A program made the translations under genes and the position numbers. A stretch of 64,000 nucleotides of DNA from Chenopodium formosanum (taxonomy: Eukaryota; Streptophyta; Magnoliopsida; Caryophyllales; Amaranthaceae), in contig CM044879.1 of the NCBI GenBank assembly GCA_024500155.1, positions 19,421,572 through 19,485,571 on the forward strand. The letters run 5' to 3'. How positions within the stretch are numbered: position 1 is the first letter of the stretch; the number at the start of each line of letters is the position of its first letter. This document shows, piece by piece, positions 1 through 10,400 of the stretch. The notes under the pieces were generated by a model, which ran no database searches, was not told where the DNA came from, and saw only the letters and a list, made by a program, of their open reading frames with translations.

Positions 1-386
1 AAACGGGCCTGCTCCTTGGCAATCTCCTTGGCAAGCTCATCCTGGTGCTCAGTCTTCTGGTTGGCCAGCGCCACCACCAACCGGGAGTTATCAGCCCGGA
101 GTCGAGTATTTTCAGTATCAGCACCTTCCAACGCCTTGAGGCTAGATTCAGCAGTCTTAAATTTCTGCTCAAGGTCGTTGGCCCGGTTGTTCGCAGCCTC
201 GTTAGCAGCCGTCAGGGTCTGAATCAGCTCCTCCTGTTTCAACTCCACTGCTTTAATTGAAAGTTCAGACATATAATATGCATGTTCAGCAGAGTTGAGA
301 TTTTCGATTGCCCTTCTTTTGGCGTCATTTACCTCTTCTTGCTTCCGCCTGAAGGGCACTCGGAGCCCGTCTACTCTCAGCATTAC
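1..386 (-). CDS. Exon 4: long coiled-coil segment, running off the window
   Basis: The frame is open from 386 to the window edge (128 codons) with no stop. Composition is dominated by Ala, Glu, Lys, Leu, Gln and Asn with heptad-like spacing (for example ELSIKAVELKQEEL and NNRANDLEQKFKTAE), so a long parallel coiled coil is expected. C-terminal coiled coils are common in plant proteins of this retroelement class and probably serve self-association. Phase 0 at the acceptor matches exon 3. The 3' end of the gene lies outside the window. Confidence 0.65.
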
Positions 387-463
387 CTGAGTAAGCCAGC
401 CGGGAAAGTTAGCGCTTAACACAATGAAACGAAAATATAAGCCTAAGAGTTAAGACAGTTTAC
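387..463 (-). other. Intron 3 (77 bp, phase 0)
   Basis: The donor GTAAACTG is at 463 and the acceptor TTACTCAG ends at 387. It has in-frame stops at its start, so the exon 3 frame can only continue by splicing to 386. Confidence 0.68.
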
Positions 464-1051
464 CTCCGCCAGCTGGCCCATTATCCGGTCAAAGTCCACT
501 ACCTGTAAATCAGGTACTGAGGCTTTCTCTGTCCGGGTGAGGGTCCTCACCATCCGTTTGGCAAAGCCCGGAAAGTCAGGTGCCCCGGAGGTAGCATCTG
601 CACCAAAAGAAGTACTTGGTGAGAGGGAAGCGGCATAGGCAGCATTCATCCGTCCCCAGCTGCTCACTGAGCCACCGGATGGGTTTACCTTAGTCTTGAC
701 CCTCATAAAGTCAAGTGGGTAAGGGATTTCAATGGTAGCCTTACCTTGAGTTCTGGGCTGTGGAGTGGACCCCTCCCCAGCCGCTGCAGTGCCGGCTGCA
801 GCATTGAGTGGCACGCCACTCTTCGATGCCTCCTCTAAGGCATCCGGCATTTTCTCCTCCGTCTTCTTTGAGCTTTCGCTCAACGCTTGTACTTTGGAGG
901 GAGACTTGCCACCAGTCGTAGGACGATCTGGTTTGGCAGTGGAGGTTGTCTAGGAAGGGGTCCGCCTGACCTTGGCAGCCGGGGTCTTGAGCTCCTAACT
1001 AGTCCTTTTTACGTGCTTGGTGAAGGAGCGTGGAATAACTTTGTTGGTGCC
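464..1051 (-). CDS. Exon 3: low-complexity Thr/Ser/Ala/Pro-rich segment with two premature stops
   Basis: It is 588 bases, exactly 196 codons, starting and ending in phase 0, which supports both splice sites. The first 60 codons are Thr/Lys/Pro-rich and contain TAG at 997-995 and at 952-950. After that the frame is open: an Ala/Gly-rich stretch, the IEIPYPLDFMRVKTK segment, then a Phe/Arg/Leu-rich end leading to IMGQLAE at the donor. Both TAG codons are one C-to-T change from CAG, a CHG methylation context, so they look like decay by deamination. No function is assigned to this segment on its own. Confidence 0.65.
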
Positions 1052-1137
1052 CTGCAGCAAGGAAAACAAAATGTTTAGTAGCCGGCAAAATACTTGAGCA
1101 AATTCATTAAAATGAACATTGGGGCAGGCGGTCTTAC
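1052..1137 (-). other. Intron 2 (86 bp, phase 0)
   Basis: The donor is GTAAGACC and the acceptor is TTCCTTGCTGCAG, preceded by a T-rich tract. It contains an in-frame stop, so it must be removed for exons 2 and 3 to join. Confidence 0.7.
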
Positions 1138-1259
1138 CCCGCCTTTCTTTGCATCCTTGGCCTCCAAGGACGCTTTCTTAGCCATCAGCTGCTCCTTGCG
1201 CAGCTGGGCAGCAGGCTTAGCCGGAGTCTTTGCCGGATCCACCATCCTTTTAGCTTCGG
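1138..1259 (-). CDS. Exon 2: basic Lys/Ala-rich segment
   Basis: This exon is 122 bases: two to complete the split Ala codon, then 40 codons. The product is rich in Lys, Ala, Glu and Gln (AKKASLEAKDAKK) and probably helical. It joins the globular domain to the low-complexity part. Its donor GTAAGACC at 1137 is a good plant 5' splice site. Confidence 0.65.
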
Positions 1260-1352
1260 CTGCAAAGTCAGACGGAATATCAGGCACAGAAAAACATAAG
1301 AGAAAAATTATTATTGAAAGCAAGGCAAAGTTTTTCAAGTATAGGGATCTAC
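1260..1352 (-). other. Intron 1 (93 bp, phase 1)
   Basis: The donor is GTAGATCC at 1352 and the acceptor TTTGCAG ends at 1260. The interior is T-rich, including a run of ATAATAATTTTT type. The exon before ends with one base of a codon and the exon after supplies two, giving Ala. The 93 bases are themselves open, so retention would keep the frame while adding a hydrophobic stretch. Confidence 0.7.
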
Positions 1353-2411
1353 CCTGGGGAAACATCGTGCTAAGCCCACAGGCAGATAAGAACCTCTCAT
1401 CCTTGAAAAAATCCGGATGGGGGATCCAATTCTTAGGGACAATTATCTCCGTCCCGTCGTCCATGTGCGCCGTGGTGGTTTCAAAGAAACCAGGATCAAT
1501 GATCTGCCGGCGGGCTCGTGCAGAAAGCTCCGGGAGAGCGCATTTCCTGCCTAGGAGTGCTGGCTCCTGATTGTACCGGCGTAGTGTCCGGTTGTGTTCA
1601 AGGGATGGAGAGGAAATCAAATAAAACCTTTCCTTCCATCCAGCCCATTTGGACACCTTGTCCAAAGTTATTTGATATTGGGGCAAGGTTGTGAGAGTAT
1701 ACCAAGCCCCATGACCGCCTGGGGCCCTGCTCAAATAGTGCATATGAGCAAAGGCCGAAAAACTAGGCTCTATATCTTGAAATTCACAGGCGGCAATATA
1801 CCCGAGTATATTCCCCCACGAATTCGGAGTTAACTGCCAGACCCCTAGATCATACCCCTTGAGGATCTTCCTGATCCCAGTATGGGGGGGGGGGGGAATC
1901 GGAGGCCGGCTTCAATAACCGCCTCGTAGCAGACGAAGTAGTTGTCTGCATTTGGGATATCATTCTTCCAGGCCATAACGGCGTCCGCAGGCGGAACCGT
2001 CACATACCACCCGTTCCCAAATGGATGCTTTTCTTTAAAGACCTTGAAGCTGCTCTTTAGTAGGGCCCTGTCAGCCGGCAGCATTCTTATTTTTCTGGGG
2101 TCAAGCTTATCTGCAGTCTTCGCCGGCACTTGATAGTTAGCCGCGAAGTTCTCTTGTGCAGAGCCGGAAGCCTCCGACCCTGATCTCTCGGCAGCCTCTT
2201 CGCCGCCTGACCCATTTTTTTCCTCTGGTTCAGAGGATGAGGCGGCCTCTTCGCCGCCTGACTCACTCACTTCTTGTGAGGAGGCGCCACTTTCAGAAAT
2301 CTCCGGCTCATCCGGACTCTCATAGCCCTCCTCCCTAGAAACCTCGTCAGCGCGCACTCTTCTAGCGCGCCGGTGTCTCGGCTTGATAGCCGTTTGTTTA
2401 ACTCTGGCCAT
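1353..2411 (-). CDS. Exon 1: basic N-terminus, acidic linker and conserved transposase-like domain
   Basis: The preferred start is the ATG at 2411. Its context ACACAATGG matches the plant initiation consensus, and it sits six bases after a pyrimidine-rich tract ending in CAG. An in-frame upstream ATG at 2564 would add 51 residues. The first ten residues, MARVKQTAIK, resemble the histone H3 tail. A Glu/Ser/Gly-rich acidic linker follows (about residues 30-90), then a domain with YFVCYEAVIEAGLRFP. The frame slips by one base in the C-run (G on the plus strand) at 1896-1884 and continues in the next frame with the LTPNSWGN and GWKERFYL segments. The donor GTAGATCC at 1352 leaves phase 1. Length change in the homopolymer could be a real mutation or a sequencing or assembly error. 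Confidence 0.72.
1884..1896. repeat. 13-bp G homopolymer that breaks the exon 1 frame
   Basis: Thirteen G in a row on the plus strand (C on the coding strand), inside the conserved domain just after GLRF. Coding potential is good on both sides but in frames that differ by one base, so the tract is the point of the shift. Confidence 0.9.
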
Positions 2412-2812
2412 TGTGTCCTGCACAGACACAGAGAGGGAGGGATTTGGGGATGAGCAAAGGAGATCTGATTGTCTGGAAAGGGCACCCCCGGTTCTAGACT
2501 CAGCCGTACCAGGAGACCGGCTGAGAGTCCTAGGCCGTGCCGTGTGTGTGGATGAAGAGTCCATCTATTTTGTTTTGAAAAAAGAATGTATACAAGTAAA
2601 AGAAAACTGAAGGAAGGAAACGGATAGTTACCTTACTTTGAAAAAAGCTCTGAAAAATCTGAAAGCAGCTACAGCCGGTGACCGGGTGTTCTTGAGTGAG
2701 CACGCGGGAATCTTGAAATGGCAAGTACACAGTCGGAGTTAGAGCACCTCTCTCTAAAAACTTCTCCTTCTCTCTCTAGAAAATGAAAATGATGAATGAA
2801 GTGAGAGAAGAG
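2412..2812 (-). promoter_or_regulatory. 5' leader with probable leader intron of the minus-strand gene
   Basis: Between the TATA box at 2849-2839 and the ATG at 2411 there is a plausible leader. A donor AAG|GTAACT lies at 2631 and an acceptor TCTGTGCAG ends at 2418 after a long pyrimidine tract, giving a 214 bp leader intron. The ATG at 2564 would fall inside that intron. The transcription start, near 2815, is inferred from TATA spacing only. Confidence 0.45.
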
Positions 2813-2832
2813 AAAGGGGGGGGGGGGGGGGG
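2801..2832 (+). other. Polypurine-tract-like run ending in 17 G
   Basis: An uninterrupted A/G run ends in 17 consecutive G (2816-2832). It lies directly before the LTR-like segment, where a retrotransposon polypurine tract (plus-strand primer) belongs. On the other reading it is a pyrimidine-rich leader start of the minus-strand gene. The usual TG of an LTR start is not seen right after it. Confidence 0.45.
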
Positions 2833-2838
2833 TAAACT

Positions 2839-2849
2839 CCTATTTATAG
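2839..2849 (-). promoter_or_regulatory. TATA box of the minus-strand gene
   Basis: CTATAAATAGG on the minus strand. Start of transcription is expected about 30 bp downstream, near the G tract, followed by the leader of the retroelement gene. Confidence 0.5.
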
Positions 2850-2910
2850 TCAGGGTAAACGGAAAAATGACCGTTAACCCTAGCCGTTTTTACTGTTCAC
2901 CTCTCTCAGG

Positions 2911-3066
2911 GTGACACGTGTCACAGGCACCACGTGGCCTGCCGCGTGGCACCTGTGAGGGGCAAATGATTAGGGGATTTTTTACCCTAGCTGCGTGGAC
3001 CAATGAGGGGCTGCCACGTGTCAAGGGCTGGCAGGTCACCTCTGACCTATCCCTAGTTGACACGTG
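2911..3066. promoter_or_regulatory. Cluster of four G-box/ABRE elements
   Basis: CACGTG occurs at 2915-2920, 2931-2936, 3015-3020 and 3061-3066. The first lies in a perfect 14 bp palindrome (GTGACACGTGTCAC, 2911-2924). The downstream bases alternate as ACGTGTC, ACGTGGC, ACGTGTC, ACGTGGC, all fitting the ABRE core bound by plant bZIP factors; bHLH factors also bind CACGTG. The cluster lies between two divergent TATA boxes and could serve both. Confidence 0.65.
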
Positions 3067-3192
3067 GCCTTCCCAGATACATTCTCAGAATGGCGGCTTT
3101 CAGAGGCCCAATTTCCCAAACACATTGATTGCGGCGTAGCCCATCTGTCCTAGGTCAGATGACCTAGGGGAGGGCACCTTTCCCAAGGACCC

Positions 3193-3200
3193 TATAAATA
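3193..3200 (+). promoter_or_regulatory. TATA box of the LTR
   Basis: TATAAATA within CCCTATAAATAGGG, 130 bp downstream of the last G-box and about 30 bp before a CT-rich leader. This is the expected LTR promoter in the plus direction, towards the satellite array. Confidence 0.6.
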
Positions 3201-3209
3201 GGGAGATTT

Positions 3210-3226
3210 TCCCCCAAAATGGGGGA
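3210..3226 (+). other. Hairpin at the predicted LTR transcription start
   Basis: The arms TCCCCCA and TGGGGGA are perfect complements separated by three A, located 10-26 bp after the TATA box. It could form a stem at or just before the 5' end of the LTR transcript. Confidence 0.5.
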
Positions 3227-3899
3227 CATTGAGAAATTCACCAAACATTTATTACATCCTATTTTCTCTCTCACTAGAGAACTCCTGAGCTTGGAATCCA
3301 AGCAGATCCCCACCTTAAATTCCGCACTTTTTACTCTCCTTCAAGTTACTAACTTGAGCGTTGGAGGCGGAGCACCAACCAAACGGTGTCTTCGTTGATT
3401 TTACAGGTACAGAAGCCCTCCGGACCAGTCTTCGAGTTGTAACTCTCCCAAGGGACAAAATCACCCAAAACACATTCCAAAATGCAAATTAAGTCAAATG
3501 AAAGTCAAACACATTAAACAAAGCTAATTGAGTCAACTGAAAGTCAAACACATTCAAACAAAACTTTTTGAAATAAATGAAAGTCAAATGCATTCAACAA
3601 AGCTAATTGAGTCAAATGAAAGTCGAACACTTTCAACAAAGCTAATTGAATCAAATGAAAGTCAAATTCATTCAAACAAAGCTTTTTGAATCAAATGAAA
3701 GTCAATTGCATTCCACAATGCTAATTGAGTCAAATGAAAGTCAAACACTTTCAACAAAGCTAATTGAGTCAACTGAAAGTCAAACACATTCAAACAATGC
3801 TTTTTGAATCAAATGAAAGTCAAATGCATTCAACAAAGCTAATTGAGTAAAATGAAAGTCAAACACTTTCAACAAAGCTAATTGAGTCAATTAAATGTC

Positions 3900-4450
3900 A
3901 AATACATTCAAACAATGCTTTTTGAATCAGATAAAAGTCAATTGCATTCCACAATGCTAATTTAATCAATTGAAAGTCAAATACATTCAACAAAGCTAAT
4001 TGAGTCACTTGAAAGTCAAACACATTCAAACAAATTTTTTTGAATCAAATGAAAGTCAATTGCATTCCACAATGCTAATTGAGTCAAATGAAAATAAATC
4101 ACTTTCAACAAAGCTTATTGAGTCAACTAAAAGTCAAACACATTCAAACAAAGCTTTTTGAATCAAATAAAAGTCAAATGCATTCAAAAAATCCTATTGA
4201 GTGAAATGAAAGTCAAACACTTTCAACAGAGCTTTTAGAATCAAATGAAAGTCAAATATATTCAAACAAAACTTTTTAAATCAAATGAAAGTCAAACGCA
4301 TTCAACAAAGCTAATTGAGTCAAATGAGAGTCAAACACTTTCAACAAAGTTTTTAGAATCAAATGAAAGTCAAAATACATTCAAACAAAGCTTTTTGAAT
4401 CAAATGAAAGTCAAATGCATTCAACAAAGCTAATTGAGTCAAATGAAAGT
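3900..4450 (+). repeat. Block duplicated at about 5396-5946 and in part at 9580-10120
   Basis: The run of variants including TCACTTGAAAGTC, a T-rich GCTTTTTT-like monomer (ACAAATTTTTTTG), GAAAATAAATCAC and ATCCTATTGAGTG recurs 1,496 bp downstream with scattered substitutions, and again about 4.2 kb further on. It shows block copying above the monomer level. Confidence 0.7.
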
Positions 4451-7400
4451 CAAACACTTTCAACAAAGCTAATTGAATCAAATGAAAGTCAAATTCATTC
4501 AAACAAAGCTTTTTGAATCAGATGAAAGGCAATTGCATTCCACAATGCTAATTGAGTCAAATGAAAGTCAAACACTTTCAACAAAGCTAATTGAGTCAAC
4601 TGAAAGTCAAACACATTCAAACAATGCTTTTTGAATCAAATGAAAGTCAAATGCATTCAACAAAGCTAATTGAGTAAAATGAAAGTCAAACACTTTCAAC
4701 AAAGCTTTTAGGATCAAATGAATGTCAAATACATTCAAACAAAGCTTTTTGAATCAGATAAAAGTCAATTCCATTTCACAATGCTAATTTAGTCAAATGA
4801 AAGTCAAACACAATCAACAAAGCTAATTGAGTCACTTGAAAGTCAAACACGTTCAAACAAAGCTTTTTGAATTGAATGAAAGTAAAATGCATTCAACAAA
4901 GCTAATTTAGTCAAATAAAAGTCAAACACTTTCAACAAAGCTTTTAGAATCAAATGAAAGACAAATTCATTCAAACAAAGCTTTTTGATTCAAATGAAAG
5001 TCAATTGCATTCCACAATGCTAATTGAGTCAAATGAAAGTCAAACACATTCAAACAAAGCTTTTTGAATCAATTGAAAGTCAAATTCATTCAACAAAGCT
5101 AATTGAGTCAAATGAAAGTCAAACACATTCAACAAAGCTAATTGTGTGAAATGAAAGTCAAACACATTCAAACAAAGCTTTTTGAATCAAATGAAAGTCA
5201 AATGCATTCCACAATGCTAATTGAGTCAAATGAAAGTCAAACACATTTAACAAAGCTAATTGAGTCAAATGTAAGTCAAATACATTCAAACAAAGCTTTT
5301 TAAATCAAATGAAAGTCATTTGCATTCCACAATGCTCATTGAGTCAAATGAAAGTCAAAGACATTCAACAAAGCTAATTGAGTCAATTAAATGTGAAATA
5401 CATTCAAACAATGCTTTTTAAATCAGATAAAAGTCAATTGCATTCCACAATGCTAATTTAATCAAAAGAAAGTCAAATACATTCAACAAAGCTAATTGAG
5501 TCACTTGAAAGTCAAACACATTCAAACAAATTTTTTTGAATGAAATGATAGTCAATTGCATTCCACAATGCTAATTGAGTCAAATGAAAATAAATCACTT
5601 TCAACAAAGCTAATTGAGTCAACTAAAAGTCAAACACATTCAAACAAAACTTTTTGAATCAAATGAAAGTCAAATGCATTCAACAAATCCTATTGAGTGA
5701 AATGAAAGTCAAACACTTTCAACAAAGCTTTTAGAATCAAATGAAAGTCAAATATATTCAAACAAAACTTTTTGAATCAAATGAAAGTCAAACGCATTCA
5801 ACAAAGCTAATTGAGTCAAATGAAAGTGAAACACTTTCAACAAAGTTTTTAGAATCAAATGAAAGTCAAAATACATTCAAACAAAGCTTTTTGAATCAAA
5901 TGAAAGTCAAATGCATTCAACAAAGCTAATTGAGTCAAATGAAAGTCAAACACTTTCAGCATAGGTTTTAAGATCATATGAAAGTCAAATACATTCAAAC
6001 AAAGCTTTTTGAATCAAATGAAAGTCGATTGCATTCCAAAATGCAAATTGAGTCAAATGAAATTCAAACACATTCAACAAAGCTAATTGAGTCAAATGAA
6101 AGTCAAACACATTCAAACAAAGCTTGTTGAATAAAATGAATAAAAATGCATTTAACAAAGCTAATTGAGTCAAATGAAAGTCAAACACATTCAAACAAAG
6201 GTTTTTGAATCAAATGAAAGTCAAATGCATTCAACAAAGCTAATTGAGTGAAATGAAAGTCAAACACTTTCAACAAAGCTTTTAGAAACAAATGAAAGTC
6301 AAATATATTCAAACAAAGCTTTTTGAATCAAATGAAAGTCAAATGCATTCAACAAAGCTAATTGAGTCTAATGAAAGTCAAACACTTTCAACAAAGCTTT
6401 TAGAATCAAATGATAGTCAAAATACATTCAAACAAAGCTTTTTGAATCAAATGAAAGTCAAATGCATTCAACAAAGCAAATTGAGTCAAATGAAAGTCAA
6501 ACACTTTCAACAAAGCTTTTAGATTCAAATGAAAGTCAAATACATTAAAACACGCTTTTTGAATCAAATGAAAGTCAAATGCATTCAACAAAGCTAATTG
6601 AGTCAAATGAAACTCAAATACTTTCAACAAAGCTTTTAGATACAAATGAAAGTCAAATACATTCAACCAAAGCTTTTTGAATCGAATGAAAGTCAAATGC
6701 ATTCAACAAAGCTAATTGAGTCAAATGAAAGTCAAATACTTTGAACAAAGCTTTTAGAATCAAATGAGAGTCAAATAAATTCAACCAAAGCTTTTTGAAT
6801 TAAATTAAAGTCAAATGTATTCAACAAAGCTAATTGAGTCAAATGAAAGTCAAATACTTTCAACAAAGCTTTTAGAATCAAATGAAAGTCAAATAAATTC
6901 AACCAAAGCTAATTAAGTAAAATGAAAGTCAAACACTTTCAACAAAGCTTTTAGAATCAAATGAAAGTCAAATAACGTCAAACAAAGCTTTTTGAATCAG
7001 ATTAAAGTCAATTGCATTCCAAAATGCTAATTGAGTCAAATGAAAGTCATACAATTTCAACAAAGCCAATTGAGTCACTTGAACGTCAAACATATTCAAA
7101 CAAAGCTTTTAGAATAAAATGAAAGTCAAATGCATTCAACAAATCTAATTGAGTCAAATGAAAGTCAAACACTTTCAACAAAGCTTTTAGAATAAAATTA
7201 AAGTCAAATACATTCAAACAAAGCTTTTTGAATCAAATGAAATTCAATTGCATTCCACAATGTTAATTGAGTCAAATGAAAGTCAAACACATTCAACAAA
7301 GCTAATTGAGTCAAATAAAAGTCAAATACATTCAAACAAAGCTTTTTGAATCAAATGAATGTCTAATGCATTCAACAAAGCTAATTGAGTCAAATGAAAC

Positions 7401-10400
7401 TCAAATACTTTCAACAAAGCTTTTAGATACAAATGAAAGTCAAATACATTCAACCAAAGCTTTTTGAATCGAATGAAAGTCAAATGCATTCAACAAAGCT
7501 AATTGAGTTAAATGAAAGTCAAATACTTTCAACAAAGCTTTTAGAATCAAATGAAAGTCAAATAAATTCAACCAAAGCTTTTTGAATTAAATGAAAGTCA
7601 AATGCATTCAACAAATCTAATTGAGTCAAATGAAAGTCAAACACATTCAACAAAGCTAATTGAGTCAAATGAAAATCAAACACATTCAAACAAAGCTTTT
7701 TGAATCAAATGAAAGTCAAATGCATTCAACAAAGCTAATTAAGTCAAATGAATGTCAAACACTTTCAACAAAGCTTTTAGAATCAAATGAAAGTCAAATA
7801 CATTCAAACAAAGCTTTTTGAATCAAATGAAAGTCAATTGCATTCCACAATGCTAATTGATTCAAATGAGAGTCAAACACATTAAACAAAGCTAATTGAA
7901 TCAAATGACTGTCAAACACATTTAAACAAAGCTAATTGAATCAAATGAAAGTCAAATGCATTCAACAAAGCTAATTGAGTCAATTGAAAGTCAAACACTT
8001 TCAACATAGGTTTTAGTATCATATGAAAGTCAAATACATTCAAACAAAGCTTTTTGAATCAAATGAAAGTCGATTGCATTCCAAAATGCAAATTGAGTCA
8101 AATGAAAGTCAAACACATTCAACAAAGCTAATTGAGTCAAATGAAAGTCAAACACATTCAAACAAAGCTTGTTGAATAAAATGAATAAAAATGCATTTAA
8201 CAAAGCTAATTGAGTCAAATGAAAGTCAAACACATTCAAACAATGGTTTTTGAATCAAATGAAAGTCAAATGCATTCAACAAAGCTAATTGAGTTAAATG
8301 AAAGTTAAACACTTTCAACAAAGCTTTTAGAAACAAATGAAAGTCAAATATATTCAAACAAAGCTTTTTGAATCAAATAAAAGTCAAATGCATTCAACAA
8401 AGCTAATTGAGTCTATTGAAAGTCAAACACTTTCAACAAATCTTTAAGAATCAAATGATAGTCAAAATACATTCAAACAAAGCTTTTTGAATCAAATGAA
8501 AGTCAAATGCATTCAACAAAGCTAATTGAGTTAAATGAAAGTCAAACACTTTCAACAAAGCTTTTAGATTGAAATGAAAGTCAAATACATTAAAAAACGC
8601 TTTTTGAATCAAATGAAAGTCAATTGCATTCCACAATGCTAATTGAGTCAAATGAAAGTCAAACACATTAAACAAAGGTAATTGAGTCAACTGAAAGTCA
8701 AACACATTCAAACAAAAGTTTTTGAATCAAATGAAAGTCAAATGCATTAAATAAAGCTAATTGAGTCAAATGAAAGTCGAACACTTTCAACAAAGCAAAT
8801 TGAATCAAATGAAAGTCAAATTCATTCAAACTAAGCTTTTTGAATCAGAATAAAGTCAATTGCATTCCAAAATGCTAATTGAGTCAAATGAAAGTCAAAC
8901 ACTTTCAACAAAGCTAATTGAGTCAATTGAAAGTCAAAGACATTCAAACAATGCTTTTTGAATCAAATGAAAGTCAAATGCATTCAACAAAGCTAATTGA
9001 GTAAAATGAAAGTCAAACACTTTCAACAAAGCTAATTGAGTCACTTGAAAGTCAAACACGTTCAAACAAAGCTTTTTGAATCAAATGAAAGTCAAATGCA
9101 TTAAACAAAGCTAATTTAGTCAAATGAAAGTCAAACACTTTCAACAAAGCTTTTAGAATCAAATGAAAGACAAATTCATTCAAACAAAGCTTTTTCAATC
9201 AAATGAAAGTCAAATGCATTCAACAAAGCTAATTGAGTCAAATGAAAGTCAAACACTTTCAACAAAACTAATTGAATCAAATAAAAGTCAAATTCATTCA
9301 AACAAAGCTTTTTGATTCAAATGAAAGTCAATTGCATTCCACAATGCTAATTGAGTCAAATGAAAGTCAAACACATTCAAACAAAGCTTTTTGAATCAAT
9401 TGAAAGTCAAATTCATTCAACAAAGCTAATAGAGTTAAATGAAAGTCAAACACATTCAACAAAGCTAATTGAGTGAAATGAAAGTCAAACACATTCAAAC
9501 AAAGCTTTTTGAATCAAATGAAAGTCAAATGCATTCCACAATGCTAATTGAGTCAAATGAAAGTCAAACACATTTAACAAAGCTAATTGAGTCAATTAAA
9601 TGTCAAATACATTCAAACAATGCTTTTTGAATCAGATAAAAGTCAATTGCATTCCACAATGCTAATTGAGTCACTTGAGAGTCAAACACATTCAAACAAA
9701 TTTTTTTGAATCAAATGAAAGTCAATTGCATTCCACAATGCTAATTGAGTCAAATGAAAATAAATCACTTTCAACAAAGCTAATTGAGTCAACTAAAAGT
9801 CAAACACATTCAAACATAGCTTTTTGAATCAAATGAAAGTCAAATGCATTCAACAAATCCTATTGAGTGAAATGAAAGTCAAACTCTTTCAGCAAAGCTT
9901 TTAGAATCTAATGAAAGTCAAATATATTCAAACAAAGCTTTTTCAATCAAATGAAAGTCAAACGCATTCAACAAAGCTAATTAAGTCAAATGAAAGTCAA
10001 ACACTTTCAACAAAGCTTTTAGAATCAAATGAAAGTCAAAATACATTCAAACAAAGCTTTTTGAATCAAATGAAAGTCAAATGCATTCAACAAAGCTAAT
10101 TGAGTCAAATGAAAGTCAAACACTTTCAACAAAGCTAATTGAATCAAATGAAAGTCAAATTCATTCAAACAAAGCTTTTTGAATCAAATGAAAGTCAAAT
10201 GCATTCAACAAAGCTAATTGAGTCAAATGAATGTCAAACACTTTCAACAAAGCTAATTGAATCAAATGAAAGTTAAATACATTCAAACAAAGCTTTTTAA
10301 ATCAAATGAAAGTCAGTTGCATTCCACAATGCTAATTGAGTCAAATGAAAGTCAAACACTTTCAACAAAGCTAATTGAGTCAACTGAAAGTCAAACAAAT

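Larger units (their letters stand above)
1..2411 (-). pseudogene. Decayed retroelement gene, 'putative gypsy-type transposase' class with coiled coil (partial at window edge)
   Basis: Four exons can be joined on the minus strand (2411-1353, 1259-1138, 1051-464, 386-1). All three introns have GT..AG ends and matching phases (1, 0, 0). Protein order: a basic N-terminus, an acidic Ser/Glu/Gly-rich linker, a globular part with GLRFP, LTPNSWGNILGY and GWKERFYLIS signatures, a basic Lys/Ala-rich stretch, a low-complexity Ala/Ser/Gly part, and an Ala/Glu/Lys/Leu heptad-like coiled coil running off the left edge. The globular signatures are those I associate with the plant family annotated as putative gypsy-type transposase (Pfam PF04195), which is retroelement-borne and of unproven function. 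The gene is disabled by a frame slip at the 13-G tract 1884-1896 and by TAG codons at 997-995 and 952-950. Its position antisense to a neighbouring LTR suggests the antisense extra ORF known in Tat-lineage Ty3/gypsy elements. The exon structure is seen; the lineage is inferred. Confidence 0.75.
2833..3465 (+). mobile_element. LTR-like segment of a Ty3/gypsy-type element, plus orientation
   Basis: Order on the plus strand: a promoter-like region with G-boxes, TATA box at 3193-3200, a CCCCC/GGGGG hairpin near the expected start, a CT-rich leader, then the AACTTGAGCGTTGGAGG segment and a TTTTACAGGTAC segment. This succession, with the TTGAGCGTCGGAG-like motif, is what I recognise from LTRs of plant Tat-type gypsy elements. 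The left end is set after the purine tract and the right end where satellite sequence begins. Neither end has a checked TG/CA or target duplication, so boundaries are uncertain by tens of bases. It would be the 3' LTR of the element carrying the antisense gene. Confidence 0.55.

Noticed and set aside
1094..1570. 158-residue plus-strand frame opposite exons 1-2
   Set aside because: It is the shadow of the minus-strand gene; the minus strand carries the conserved motifs and splice sites.
2411..2564. ATG at 2564 as the main start of the minus-strand gene
   Set aside because: It falls in a plausible leader intron (2631-2418), and the ATG at 2411 has the better context; kept only as an alternative.
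2383..2610. Plus-strand frame near the gene start
   Set aside because: It overlaps the leader intron and start of the minus-strand gene and has no domain-like composition.
2918..3139. 73-residue plus-strand frame over the G-box region
   Set aside because: It lies in LTR promoter sequence upstream of the TATA box; composition is that of the repeated CACGTG stretches.
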